This document shows, one piece after another, positions 1-7,723 of a stretch of DNA of 19,841 nt. The stretch spans positions 1 to 19,841 of the forward strand of contig URHQ01000036.1 in assembly GCA_900547655.1 (NCBI GenBank), in the 5' to 3' direction. Position numbers and translations under genes: made by a program. The notes under the pieces were generated by a model. That model was not told the origin of the DNA and ran no database searches. It saw only the letters and a list, made by a program, of their open reading frames with translations. How positions within the stretch are numbered: the stretch's first letter is position 1; each line of letters opens with the position of its first letter. This DNA is from an uncultured Collinsella sp. (GTDB taxonomy: Bacteria; Actinomycetota; Coriobacteriia; Coriobacteriales; Coriobacteriaceae).

Positions 1-547
<547 letters not shown>

Positions 548-559
548 GGGACTCCTTAA

Positions 560-1465
560 CTAGCGACGTTTGCGCGACAGGAAGCGCGCAAACAGGTTGA
601 AGGCCAGAATGATCACCATCAGCAAGAGCGCAGTGCCGTAGGCTGCGTTCATGTTGATGCCGTCGTTGGCAAGCAGGTACAGGTGAACCGTCATGGGGCG
701 GCCGGAATCGAGCGGCGAAATAGGTAGATTGATGGCCTGGCCCATGGTGTAGAGCACCACCGCGGTCTCGCCAATGGCACGGCCGATGGCAAGGACGATG
801 CCCGTGGCAATACGGCCAAAGGCAGAAGGAAGCACGATCTTGGAGACAACCTGCCACTTGGTGGCACCCAGGCCGTACGCGCCCCAACGGATATAGCGCG
901 GAACGGCGCGAATGGCCTCTTCGGTGGTGCGCATGACGATGGGAAGCATCAAGAGCGCGAGTGCCAGAGCGGCAGAGACCATCGAAAGGCCCAAGCCCAT
1001 GGCCTCGACAAACAAGGCGTAGCCAAACAGGCCCATAACGATGGAGGGCACCGAGGCCAAAGCGTCAGCAGCGTAGCGAATGAGCTCGACGACCTTGCCC
1101 TGCTTGGCGTACTCGGCCAGATAGACGGCTGCCAACACAGCGATCGGCGTGCAGATAAGCATGGCGAGCGCCGTCACGTAGACGGTCGAGACGATCGTGG
1201 GCCAAATTCCGCCCTCGGCGTTGACGCCCTGGGGCCAACCGAAGATGAAGTCGAGCGAGATATGCGGTAAGCCGTTAACAACCACGTAGGCGATGATAGC
1301 GACCAGCACCAGCGTGGTGATGTAGGCAGCAGCACGAAACACGCCAAGCATGATCTTGTTGGACAGGTCCTTGTTGATGCGGCCCTTCTTGCCGTGGGAA
1401 AGGGCACGCTTGATGCGCTCGCGCGACGAGGTCGTATCGACCGTCGTGTCAACGGAATCGGACAT
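560..1465 (-). CDS. pstA: Phosphate ABC transporter permease PstA
   Basis: Membrane permease that forms the phosphate channel with PstC. The protein has 301 residues, normal for the family. A hydrophilic N-terminus of about 40 residues is followed by six predicted membrane segments, near 44-64, 88-118, 136-156, 158-178, 218-240 and 275-295. The cytoplasmic coupling loop that contacts PstB is visible at about 182-235, with EEAIRAVPR, GLGATKWQVV and the highly conserved GRAIGETA. The start ATG at 1465 lies 3 bp after the pstC stop, and its purine-rich ribosome binding site (AGAGGGGG) is inside the end of pstC, so the two genes are probably translationally coupled. PstA and PstC are paralogues. 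Assignment as PstA rests on gene order (third in pstSCAB) and on the GIWPTIVSTVYVT and ASVPSIVMGLFGYALFV stretches. Confidence 0.95.
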   Translation of the reverse strand: MSDSVDTTVDTTSSRERIKRALSHGKKGRINKDLSNKIMLGVFRAAAYITTLVLVAIIAYVVVNGLPHISLDFIFGWPQGVNAEGGIWPTIVSTVYVTALAMLICTPIAVLAAVYLAEYAKQGKVVELIRYAADALASVPSIVMGLFGYALFVEAMGLGLSMVSAALALALLMLPIVMRTTEEAIRAVPRYIRWGAYGLGATKWQVVSKIVLPSAFGRIATGIVLAIGRAIGETAVVLYTMGQAINLPISPLDSGRPMTVHLYLLANDGINMNAAYGTALLLMVIILAFNLFARFLSRKRR

Positions 1466-1468
1466 AGC

Positions 1469-2395
1469 CTACCCCCTCTTCTTCTTTGAAATCAGACGGA
1501 CGATGCCCACCAGCGTGGCGGAGATGATAAACAGGACCACGCCCATGCCGAACAGCGCCGAGCGGTGCAGACCCGAGGAATAGCTCATGTCGAGCGCAAT
1601 CTGGCTCGTGAGCGTCGAGATGGGGCTCGCAATGCTGTCGGGAATAACCGGGGCGTTACCCACGACCATGAGCACGGCCATGGTCTCGCCAATGGCACGG
1701 CCCATACCCAGCACGATGGCATCCACGATGCCCAGCTTGGCGGCAGGTAACACGACCTTATAGATGGTCTGCCACTTGGTGGCGCCCATGGCATACGATG
1801 CCTCGCGAATGCCCATGGGAATGGAATTGAGAGCATCGATGGTGAGCGTGGTGATGGTAGGAACGATCATGATGGCAAGCACGAACCACGCCGTCAGCGC
1901 ACCAAAACCAAGACCACCGGTCAGTTGTGCGATAAACGGGCGGATGATGATCATGCCGAAAAAGCCGTAGATGATAGAAGGGATGCCGGCCAGCAGGTCG
2001 ACGGCAGGGCTGATGAGCTTGCGCACGCGCTTGCCGGCGATCTCGACCAGGTATACGGCCGTACCCACGCCTAGCGGCACGCCCATGGCGAGCGCACCGA
2101 CGGTCACCAGACCTGAGCCGGCAAGCAGCGACATGATGCCGTAGTGGCCCTCTGAGGGCGCCCACGTAAAGCTAAAGAAGTCCGCCAGACCGATGTCAGT
2201 AAAGACGGGCAGCGCCGAGTACGTGGTAAAGACAAAAATCAGGATGACGGTAACGACCGCCAAGAACGCGCAGGCAAAGAAGATCCACTGCAGCGCCTTC
2301 TCCTTGATATAGGTACTGCGCGATACGAGCGCCAGCTCGCGCTTCTTGGGCGTCTGAACATTCTGCTCAGTCTGGGAGTTTTCCTGTGCTTCCAT
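1469..2395 (-). CDS. pstC: Phosphate ABC transporter permease PstC
   Basis: Membrane permease partner of PstA in the high-affinity phosphate importer. Counted from the ATG at 2395 the protein has 308 residues. It starts with a charged cytoplasmic stretch of about 30 residues, then a membrane segment near 37-58, further segments near 87-117, 132-153 and 165-183, the coupling loop (REASYAMGATKWQTIYKVVLPAA, then GMGRAIGETMAV, about 197-240) and a last segment near 282-301 with a basic KKKRG end. LLAGIPSIIYGFFG is characteristic of PstC. The open frame extends to a GTG at 2404 that overlaps the pstS stop, but AGGGGAG sits 8 bp before the ATG and almost on top of the GTG, so the ATG is preferred. 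It begins one base after the pstS stop codon. Confidence 0.95.
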   Translation of the reverse strand: MEAQENSQTEQNVQTPKKRELALVSRSTYIKEKALQWIFFACAFLAVVTVILIFVFTTYSALPVFTDIGLADFFSFTWAPSEGHYGIMSLLAGSGLVTVGALAMGVPLGVGTAVYLVEIAGKRVRKLISPAVDLLAGIPSIIYGFFGMIIIRPFIAQLTGGLGFGALTAWFVLAIMIVPTITTLTIDALNSIPMGIREASYAMGATKWQTIYKVVLPAAKLGIVDAIVLGMGRAIGETMAVLMVVGNAPVIPDSIASPISTLTSQIALDMSYSSGLHRSALFGMGVVLFIISATLVGIVRLISKKKRG

Positions 2396-2396
2396 G

Positions 2397-3233
2397 CTAT
2401 TCACTCCCCTTCTCGTCGTTGGTGACGGGGATAAAGCCCGCCTCGCGAATCTGCTTGTCCATCTTTTCGGACGTCACGTAGTCGATGTAATCCTGCGCCT
2501 GTTGCGAAGGCGCACCCTTAACAAAGAAGTAAAGGTCGCGCGAGATGGGATAGCCGCCGCTCGCGACCGTCTTCTCGGACGCCTCAACATGATTGACCGA
2601 GACAGCCTTGACCGAGGTCTTGGCGTTGAGGCTATCGACGAAGCCCAGCGAAATGTAGCCAATGGCACCGCGCGAACGAGATACCACGTCGCGCACCTGG
2701 CCCGTGCCCGAAAGAACGGCCGAGCGGCGATCGAAGGGGGTGCCGTCCATCACGATGGTGCGAAAGGCCTCACGCGTGCCGGACGCCTCATCTCGGTTGA
2801 TAACCTGAATCCTCAGGTCCTCGCCACCGACTTCTTTCCAGTTGGTGATCTTGCCGGCGTAAATATCGCGGAGCTGCTCGGTCGAGAGGTTATCGACCGG
2901 GTTATCGTCGTTCACGATGACCGCGATACCGTCGTGGGCAATGACGATGGGAGTCAGGCCCAGATCCTGTTCGTCGGCATTGAGTCCACGGGAGGAGCTG
3001 GCGATATCGGCCGTGCCGGCGCTGACGGCCTCGATGCCAGCGGAAGAACCCAAACCGGAAACGAGCACGTCGATGCCGGTCTCCTCCTTAAAGCCCTCGG
3101 CCGCAATCTCGGCGATAGGAAGGCAGGTCGTGGAGCCAGCGACGGTAATGGAAGAGGTAGAAGATCCCGAAGAACAGGCGCACAGCGTAAGTGTAAGCAC
3201 AGCGGCACTCAGGACCGATACGATCTTTCTCAT
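2397..3233 (-). CDS. pstS: Phosphate-binding lipoprotein PstS
   Basis: Extracellular phosphate receptor that hands phosphate to PstC and PstA. The 278-residue protein begins with a lipoprotein signal peptide: basic MRK, a hydrophobic stretch and a lipobox LCAC, with Cys20 the likely lipid-anchored residue. This implies anchoring on the outer face of the membrane. A Ser/Gly-rich linker leads to the binding fold with the phosphate-contact motifs AGSTT (32-36), GLGSSAGIEA (60-69), IAHDGIAV (98-105) and the RDEASGTREAF loop (147-157). The ATG at 3233 overlaps the pgeF stop as ATGA and has no strong ribosome binding site of its own, so translation probably depends on pgeF. Being the first pst gene yet coupled to an unrelated upstream gene is unusual and is noted as a finding. 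Confidence 0.96.
   Translation of the reverse strand: MRKIVSVLSAAVLTLTLCACSSGSSTSSITVAGSTTCLPIAEIAAEGFKEETGIDVLVSGLGSSAGIEAVSAGTADIASSSRGLNADEQDLGLTPIVIAHDGIAVIVNDDNPVDNLSTEQLRDIYAGKITNWKEVGGEDLRIQVINRDEASGTREAFRTIVMDGTPFDRRSAVLSGTGQVRDVVSRSRGAIGYISLGFVDSLNAKTSVKAVSVNHVEASEKTVASGGYPISRDLYFFVKGAPSQQAQDYIDYVTSEKMDKQIREAGFIPVTNDEKGSE
2404..2410 (-). promoter_or_regulatory. Ribosome binding site of pstC (decides start)
   Basis: AGGGGAG lies 8 bp upstream of the ATG at 2395 and inside the last codons of pstS. It is too close to serve the GTG at 2404, so it favours the shorter pstC protein and suggests coupling to pstS translation. Confidence 0.7.
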
Positions 3234-4030
3234 AGCATCACGCCGATCGCAGCATGGCGCCCACAGGTGCCGTCCTCGTTACGGTAGGAATAAAAGCGGT
3301 CGTTCTGACGCACGGTCGAAAGCTGGGTATCCACGATATTATCCGCGTCGACACCGACATCTACCAGCGCCTCGCGAATGGCAGCGGAAAGATCGAGCAT
3401 GCGAGAGGTACTCGCATCGATGCAAGAGAACTCGGCGGCAAAGCGATCCATGAGCTCCTGGGATACTTCATATTCGTCACCCAAGATATGGGGGCCGATA
3501 TAGGCGGAAACGTCGCTCGCATCGCAGCCGGCAGCATCGCAAAGCGCCTGGCACGCCTTGGCGGAAATACGTGCAATCGTACCCTTCCAACCGGAGTGCA
3601 CCACGGCAAATCCGACAGGGGCCACCAGCACCACGGGAACGCAGTCGGCAAAGCAGAGCAGCACGGGCACGTTATGCGCCGTACAGACGATGGCATCGCA
3701 GCCCTCGGCAATCTGCTCGCGGACGTCCTCAAGGTCATCGGCGCCGTTCGAGGTCACCGCAACGATATGGTCACCATGGACCTGATTGGGAACGAGCAGG
3801 TTGTGCTCGCACTCGGCGGCACCCATAGCCTCGAGCGCGCGACGACGATTTTCTTGAACAGCAAAGGGGTCATCGCCAACATGCGAGCCCAAGTTGAGTG
3901 AGGAGTACGCATCTTCGGAAACACCACCGGCGCGCTCGGTGAAGGCAAAGCGAACATCGGATGTCGCGCCTTCCACCAACGTAACTCCATCATGGTCGAC
4001 ACGCGAAACTTTGTCCGCACGTGCTGCCAT
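3230..4030 (-). CDS. pgeF: PgeF/YfiH family polyphenol oxidase, laccase-like domain protein
   Basis: Member of the YfiH/YlmD (DUF152) family. E. coli PgeF removes wrongly incorporated L-Ser precursors from peptidoglycan synthesis, and other members act on purine nucleosides or as copper oxidases, so the exact reaction here is not fixed. From the ATG at 4030 the protein has 266 residues, typical of the family. The metal site is visible: His85 in NQVHG, Cys130 in FADCVPV and His145 in HSGWKG, followed by GPHILGDEYEV and a C-terminal CGRHAAIG. An upstream in-frame GTG at 4051 exists, but AGGAGG sits ideally before the ATG. The gene follows ftsZ, as ylmD does in many Gram-positive bacteria, but is separated from it by a terminator and probably has its own promoter. 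Its stop overlaps the pstS start. Confidence 0.9.
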   Translation of the reverse strand: MAARADKVSRVDHDGVTLVEGATSDVRFAFTERAGGVSEDAYSSLNLGSHVGDDPFAVQENRRRALEAMGAAECEHNLLVPNQVHGDHIVAVTSNGADDLEDVREQIAEGCDAIVCTAHNVPVLLCFADCVPVVLVAPVGFAVVHSGWKGTIARISAKACQALCDAAGCDASDVSAYIGPHILGDEYEVSQELMDRFAAEFSCIDASTSRMLDLSAAIREALVDVGVDADNIVDTQLSTVRQNDRFYSYRNEDGTCGRHAAIGVML

Positions 4031-4037
4031 ACTAAAG

Positions 4038-4043
4038 CCTCCT
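4038..4043 (-). promoter_or_regulatory. Ribosome binding site of pgeF (decides start)
   Basis: AGGAGG with 7 bp to the ATG at 4030. It lies downstream of the alternative GTG at 4051, so only the ATG can use it. Confidence 0.8.
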
Positions 4044-4082
4044 AATAACACAAGTACCGCGGTATCGCCGCTACAGCCCGCG

Positions 4083-4153
4083 TTTATACGGCTGTCATAC
4101 TTCTCTAAAAGGATACCTGCTGCGCTGGAGGCAATCGTAAAGGGAACGTAAAG
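4083..4153 (-). promoter_or_regulatory. Candidate pgeF-pst promoter with tandem CTTTACG repeat (possible PhoP box)
   Basis: Read on the minus strand, CTTTACG occurs twice, at 4147-4153 and 4136-4142, exactly 11 bp apart. Two candidate -10 elements follow: TATCCT at 4110-4115, which would place the second repeat over the -35 position, and TATAAA at 4083-4088. Neither has a good -35, as expected of an activator-dependent promoter. Gram-positive PhoP boxes are known to be hexamers of the TTxACA type with 11-bp periodicity. The match and the downstream pst genes suggest phosphate control, but this is inference from one tandem pair. Confidence 0.35.
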
Positions 4154-4181
4154 AGATTGGAGGTTCTAGTTTACAAAGTCG

Positions 4182-4214
4182 AAATAAAAAGGGCGCGCCC
4201 ATACGGACACGCCC
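4182..4214 (-). terminator. Intrinsic terminator after ftsZ
   Basis: On the minus strand, GGGCGTGTCC and GGGCGCGCCC pair along all ten positions (two G-U wobbles) around a 4-base GTAT loop, and the stem is followed at once by TTTTTATTT. It lies 25 bp after the ftsZ stop and separates the dcw operon from pgeF-pst. Confidence 0.93.
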
Positions 4215-4239
4215 CTGTGCATACAATGCAAAGAACGAC

Positions 4240-5394
4240 TTAGAAGCTACCGCGCTTCAGGAAGTCGGGAAGCTCGAACTGATCGTTGCCGAAGTTAGGA
4301 AGCTCGGTGCCACCGACGTTGCGGGTCGGAGCGGCCTGAGCCGGGCTGGTGGCCGGAGCGGTGCGCTGCGGCTCAACGGAGGCAGCGGCCTTGCTCTGAG
4401 ACTGCTGAGCAGCAAAGAGCTCGTCCTGACGGTTGACGTTGGAGTCGGAGAAGCCCGTAGCGATGACGGTGATACGCACCTGATCGCCCAGGGACTCGTC
4501 GACAACGGTACCGAAGATGATGTTGGCCTCGGGGTCGACGGCGTTGGCGACAACGTCGGCGGCGTCGCTGATCTCCTGGATGCCCAGGTCCTTGGAACCG
4601 GCGATGGAGAGAAGCACGCGCGTGGCACCATCGATGGAGCTCTCGAGCAGCGGGCTGGAGATGGCCTGCTGGGCTGCGTCGACGGCACGGGTATCCCCAG
4701 AAGAGGTACCGATACCCATCATGGCGGTACCGGCCTGCTTCATGATGGTCTTAACATCGGCGAAGTCCAGGTTGATGATACCGGGGACGGTGATGAGGTC
4801 GGTGATGCCCTGGGTGCCCTGGGAAAGGACGCCATCGGCAATCGCGAAGGCCTCGAGCATGGTGGTCTTCTTCTCGGCGATGTCGAGCAGCTTATCGTTG
4901 GGGATGACGATCATGGTATCGACGCAATCGGAGAGGGTCTTGATGCCCTCCTCGGCGCTCTTCTTGCGCTTGCGGCCCTCGAAGGTGAAGGGCTTGGTCA
5001 CGACGGCAACGGTCAGTGCGCCGACCTCGTTCATCGCGATATCGGCAACGATGGGAGCAGCGCCGGTACCGGTGCCACCGCCCTCGCCGCAGGTGATGAA
5101 CACCATGTCGGCGCCAGCGAGCGCCTCGGCAATGTCATCGCGGGACTCATCGGCAGCCTTGCGGCCAACCTCGGGGTTGGCGCCGGCGCCCAGGCCGCGG
5201 GTAAGGTCGGTGCCGATGTGCACCTTGATATCGGCATCAGAGATCGCGAGTGCCTGAGCATCGGTGTTGATGGCAACAAACTCGACGCCGCGGATGCCCT
5301 CTTCGATCATTCGATTGACCGCGTTGGTACCGCCGCCGCCGACGCCGACCACCTTAATGACGGCAAGGTAGTTGTTGATCTCTGTCTCGTGCAT
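4240..5394 (-). CDS. ftsZ: Cell division protein FtsZ
   Basis: Tubulin-like GTPase that polymerises into the division ring at midcell. From the ATG at 5394 the protein has 384 residues, a normal length. It shows the N-terminal nucleotide-binding loop VGVGGGGTNAVNRM (17-30), the tubulin signature GGGTGTGAAP (105-114), the T7 synergy loop NLDFADV (208-214) with its two aspartates, a Gln/Ala/Pro-rich linker of about 45 residues (about 325-370) and the conserved C-terminal peptide FELPDFLKRG (373-382) that binds membrane anchors and regulators. The open frame extends ten codons further to an ATG at 5424, but GGAGG stands 6 bp before the ATG at 5394, and MHETEINNYLAVIKVVG matches the usual FtsZ beginning. 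The gene is last in the dcw cluster and has its own AT-rich upstream region and a terminator directly behind it. Confidence 0.98.
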   Translation of the reverse strand: MHETEINNYLAVIKVVGVGGGGTNAVNRMIEEGIRGVEFVAINTDAQALAISDADIKVHIGTDLTRGLGAGANPEVGRKAADESRDDIAEALAGADMVFITCGEGGGTGTGAAPIVADIAMNEVGALTVAVVTKPFTFEGRKRKKSAEEGIKTLSDCVDTMIVIPNDKLLDIAEKKTTMLEAFAIADGVLSQGTQGITDLITVPGIINLDFADVKTIMKQAGTAMMGIGTSSGDTRAVDAAQQAISSPLLESSIDGATRVLLSIAGSKDLGIQEISDAADVVANAVDPEANIIFGTVVDESLGDQVRITVIATGFSDSNVNRQDELFAAQQSQSKAAASVEPQRTAPATSPAQAAPTRNVGGTELPNFGNDQFELPDFLKRGSF

Positions 5395-5400
5395 GTCGGT

Positions 5401-5405
5401 CCTCC
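5401..5405 (-). promoter_or_regulatory. Ribosome binding site of ftsZ (decides start)
   Basis: GGAGG lies 6 bp before the ATG at 5394 and inside the ten extra codons that an ATG start at 5424 would add. It supports the shorter protein. Confidence 0.8.
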
Positions 5406-5593
5406 GAACAAAGGTTATAGCCATAGCATGGGTCGACCCCTGCGCACATTAACCTTCAGGTTGAAAGTAAATGCAAAGGTAAACCGTATTATGGTTGCAC
5501 ATTATGAACGTATCAGTCAAATAATTGACCGTGAAAACCAAACAAACCAGATAAACGGCGTGGTATGGCCCCTCAACAAAGCATCAACCAGCG
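5406..5593 (-). promoter_or_regulatory. AT-rich leader between ftsQ and ftsZ, probable internal ftsZ promoter
   Basis: This gap is much richer in A and T than the surrounding genes. On the minus strand it contains two CATAAT elements 13 bp apart (5501-5506 and 5488-5493), each 5 of 6 to a -10 consensus but without a well-spaced -35. It also has a TTGACT (5515-5520), a small inverted repeat GTCAA-N4-TTGAC (5516-5529) and a 10-bp palindrome GGGTCGACCC (5430-5439) in the likely leader. Extra promoters that raise FtsZ level are common in this position. No single promoter can be fixed by eye. Confidence 0.45.
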
Positions 5594-6850
5594 CTACGAG
5601 GTCGGAGCATTCCTAAATGTGTAGTTGCCCGGAGAGCGCACATTGATATACGTTACGCCCTCTACCTGCGAAAGCAACTTGGTGACTACGCGTTCCTTCT
5701 TGGCAATATCGTCCGAATCACCCAGCGACACCTCAATGCCGTTATTGAGGTTTGCCGAGATGGCTTCGACCGAAGGCGTGGAAATATCCTTGACTTGTCC
5801 CAAGAACTCGCTCGAAAAACCACGCACATAATCCAAGCCGGCCTTAACGGCCTTGGAGCTCACCGCCTGGCCGGAAACCGGAGCGACATCCGCCGAGACA
5901 TCAGTCAACAACACCGCGCCATAGTGCTTAGCGAGCGCCAGCGCGGCATCAATGCCGGTCAGGGTATCTGAGCCCTGCCCTGTCGTGATGACGTTGCCCT
6001 GGTCGTCCACTTCGACCGACGTCGACAGCGGGGCGATCCAGGTGTCATCATCCCCGATGGCCCAGGCAAGGTCATCGGAGCTGATATAGGCAATTGCGAT
6101 GACCTTGCGCTCCATAGGCGTAATGATGAGCGTATGCGGGAACTGACGCTGGACATCCACGCCCGAGACCCACGGGTTCTGCTTGAGGTCCTCGGTAATC
6201 TGGTCGGGATCGACGTTAAAAAGCGACGTTCCCTCGGGCAAATCGATCAGCTGGATAGCATCGTGCTTCGTCACATGCTCGCTGCCTTGAATCTGAATAT
6301 CAGTGGCGGTAAACAATCCAGAGTTGATCACCACGATGGCAACGACGACGAGCACGGCCAAGACGGCCAGAACGCCGCCCACGATTTTGCCTTTGCCTGC
6401 AACGACAGAAGCGGCGTCTGATGTTTTATTTGCCATCGCCCCAAGTGAAGACAACAGGTTGACGCCTTTTTTACCCGAAGGCTTCTTGGCGGTAGCCGAC
6501 ACCGATGTCAGCGAGCGCGGTTTCGATGCGCCCAGCGTGCGACCCAGACGCGCCGCTTTAGTTCCCGTCGAGGGCTTGGGAGTTGCCATGGGACGGGCAG
6601 GCTTGGCGCCCATAACAGGCTTTGACGTCACCGAGGGACGCGAGGACTTTTTTGCGGCCGGACGATTACCGAGCTGCGAGCCGACGACCGGACGACTGGT
6701 CTGTCGAGCATGCCCGACAGACTTAGAGTGCGCGACGGTATTGCGTTGAGGTTTGGCAGGCGCGCCGGAACGCCCTCCGGCGCGGCGGAAGGTGGGTTTC
6801 GATGCTCTAGAAGCCGAGGAATTTAACTTCCGGTCTGAGCTCGATGCCAT
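5594..6850 (-). CDS. ftsQ: Cell division protein FtsQ/DivIB with long basic N-terminal tail
   Basis: Single-pass division protein that links FtsL and FtsI to the ring. The 418-residue protein has a cytoplasmic tail of about 155 residues rich in Ser, Lys, Arg, Pro and Ala, with repeated KP/RP pairs (KPVMGAKPARPMATPKP, about 77-93). A membrane segment follows at about 156-177, then the POTRA domain (about 181-250: DIQIQGSEHVTKHDAI, NPWVSGVDVQRQFPHTLII) and the FtsQ beta domain to the end. E. coli FtsQ has 276 residues with a short tail, so this tail is unusually long, though actinobacterial FtsQ proteins are often extended. The ATG lies 44 bp inside the end of murB, supported by a strong ribosome binding site there. 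The gene is followed by ftsZ without ftsA between them. Confidence 0.92.
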   Translation of the reverse strand: MASSSDRKLNSSASRASKPTFRRAGGRSGAPAKPQRNTVAHSKSVGHARQTSRPVVGSQLGNRPAAKKSSRPSVTSKPVMGAKPARPMATPKPSTGTKAARLGRTLGASKPRSLTSVSATAKKPSGKKGVNLLSSLGAMANKTSDAASVVAGKGKIVGGVLAVLAVLVVVAIVVINSGLFTATDIQIQGSEHVTKHDAIQLIDLPEGTSLFNVDPDQITEDLKQNPWVSGVDVQRQFPHTLIITPMERKVIAIAYISSDDLAWAIGDDDTWIAPLSTSVEVDDQGNVITTGQGSDTLTGIDAALALAKHYGAVLLTDVSADVAPVSGQAVSSKAVKAGLDYVRGFSSEFLGQVKDISTPSVEAISANLNNGIEVSLGDSDDIAKKERVVTKLLSQVEGVTYINVRSPGNYTFRNAPTS

Positions 6851-7718
6851 ACGCCTCCCTCACCTTTCCGTGCACATGTCTGATAACCGCGGCAACGTCA
6901 TCGGCCGAGGCAGTTCCGTTATTAACGATAAAATTAGCGTGAACGGGCGAAACTTCCGCGCCGCCAATCGAAAAACCCTTTAATCCACAATCCTCGATAA
7001 GCTTGCCCACACTCGCATCGGGCGGGTTACGAAAGACCGACCCGCAGGATGCGCGACCCATGGGCTGCGTACGCTTGCGCCTCGTCAGGTACCGTTCCAT
7101 GCGCTCGCGAATGTCGGCCTTGGGCGCCGGTTTAAGCTTGAGCACGCACTCGAGGATGATCTCATTGCGGGGAAGGCTACATTCGCGGTAGCCCCAAGTG
7201 ATCTCGGACCCCGCATAATGCTTGATACCGGATGCCGGGTCAAACGTTACGACATCCTCAACCAGCGAGCCAATCCACTCGGTCCGTGTGCCGGCATTCA
7301 TAGATATCGCACCGCCGACCGAACCAGGGATGCCAACGGCAAACTCAAGGCCCGAGAGACTACGCGACAGGGCATCGTTGACCAGGCGCGCGAACATCAC
7401 GCCCGCACCGACCGTCAGCGTACAACCGTCATCGGCAACAACCGTGCGCTGAAACTCACGTCCGAGCGAAATGACGGCACCGCGATAACCGCCATCGGCA
7501 ACCAGCAGATTGGAGCCCTTGCCGATGATGACCCACGGCACCTGCTCGCGATCGAGCACCGCCACGGCGCGGCGGAGGGCATGATAGCTATGGCACGTCA
7601 CAAAGAGGTCGGCCTTGCCGCCGATACGATAGCTCGTATGACGCGCAAGGCGCTCGTCCTCGATCACATCCGTGTCGATCATGCCCGAGAGCGCCATGAC
7701 GGCGTTAAACAGACCCAT
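6807..7718 (-). CDS. murB: UDP-N-acetylenolpyruvoylglucosamine reductase MurB
   Basis: FAD enzyme that uses NADPH to reduce UDP-GlcNAc-enolpyruvate to UDP-MurNAc, the second committed step of wall precursor synthesis in the cytoplasm. The 303-residue length fits type II MurB. Visible motifs are HTSYRIGGKAD (27-37), the FAD-binding GKGSNLLVADGG (66-77), GIPGSVGGAISMNAG (129-143), GYREC (176-180) with the catalytic arginine, CGSVFRNP (225-232) with Ser227 as proton donor, and the final RPEVKFLGF with the conserved glutamate (297). The ATG lies 5 bp after the murC stop and lacks a clear ribosome binding site, which points to coupled translation. The end overlaps ftsQ by 44 bp. Confidence 0.97.
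   Translation of the reverse strand: MGLFNAVMALSGMIDTDVIEDERLARHTSYRIGGKADLFVTCHSYHALRRAVAVLDREQVPWVIIGKGSNLLVADGGYRGAVISLGREFQRTVVADDGCTLTVGAGVMFARLVNDALSRSLSGLEFAVGIPGSVGGAISMNAGTRTEWIGSLVEDVVTFDPASGIKHYAGSEITWGYRECSLPRNEIILECVLKLKPAPKADIRERMERYLTRRKRTQPMGRASCGSVFRNPPDASVGKLIEDCGLKGFSIGGAEVSPVHANFIVNNGTASADDVAAVIRHVHGKVREAYGIELRPEVKFLGF
6854..6867 (-). promoter_or_regulatory. Ribosome binding site of ftsQ inside murB
   Basis: A purine run containing AAGGTGA and GGGAGG directly precedes the ATG at 6850 while still coding for the end of murB. It supports the 44-bp gene overlap. Confidence 0.7.
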
Positions 7719-7723
7719 TAGAC

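Noticed and set aside
2394..3287. Open frame of 297 codons on the plus strand
   Set aside because: Antisense to pstS over almost its full length, with no domain features and an Arg/Asp/Gly-rich translation typical of a shadow frame.
4092..4100. CTGTCATAC on the plus strand, similar to half of an enterobacterial Pho box
   Set aside because: Only one half-site is present, with no second copy at 11 bp, and it lies on the strand opposite to the genes. The tandem repeat at 4136-4153 is the better candidate.
5395..5424. Longer FtsZ starting at the ATG at 5424
   Set aside because: The extra ten residues do not resemble FtsZ beginnings, and the ideal GGAGG is located inside them, before the ATG at 5394.
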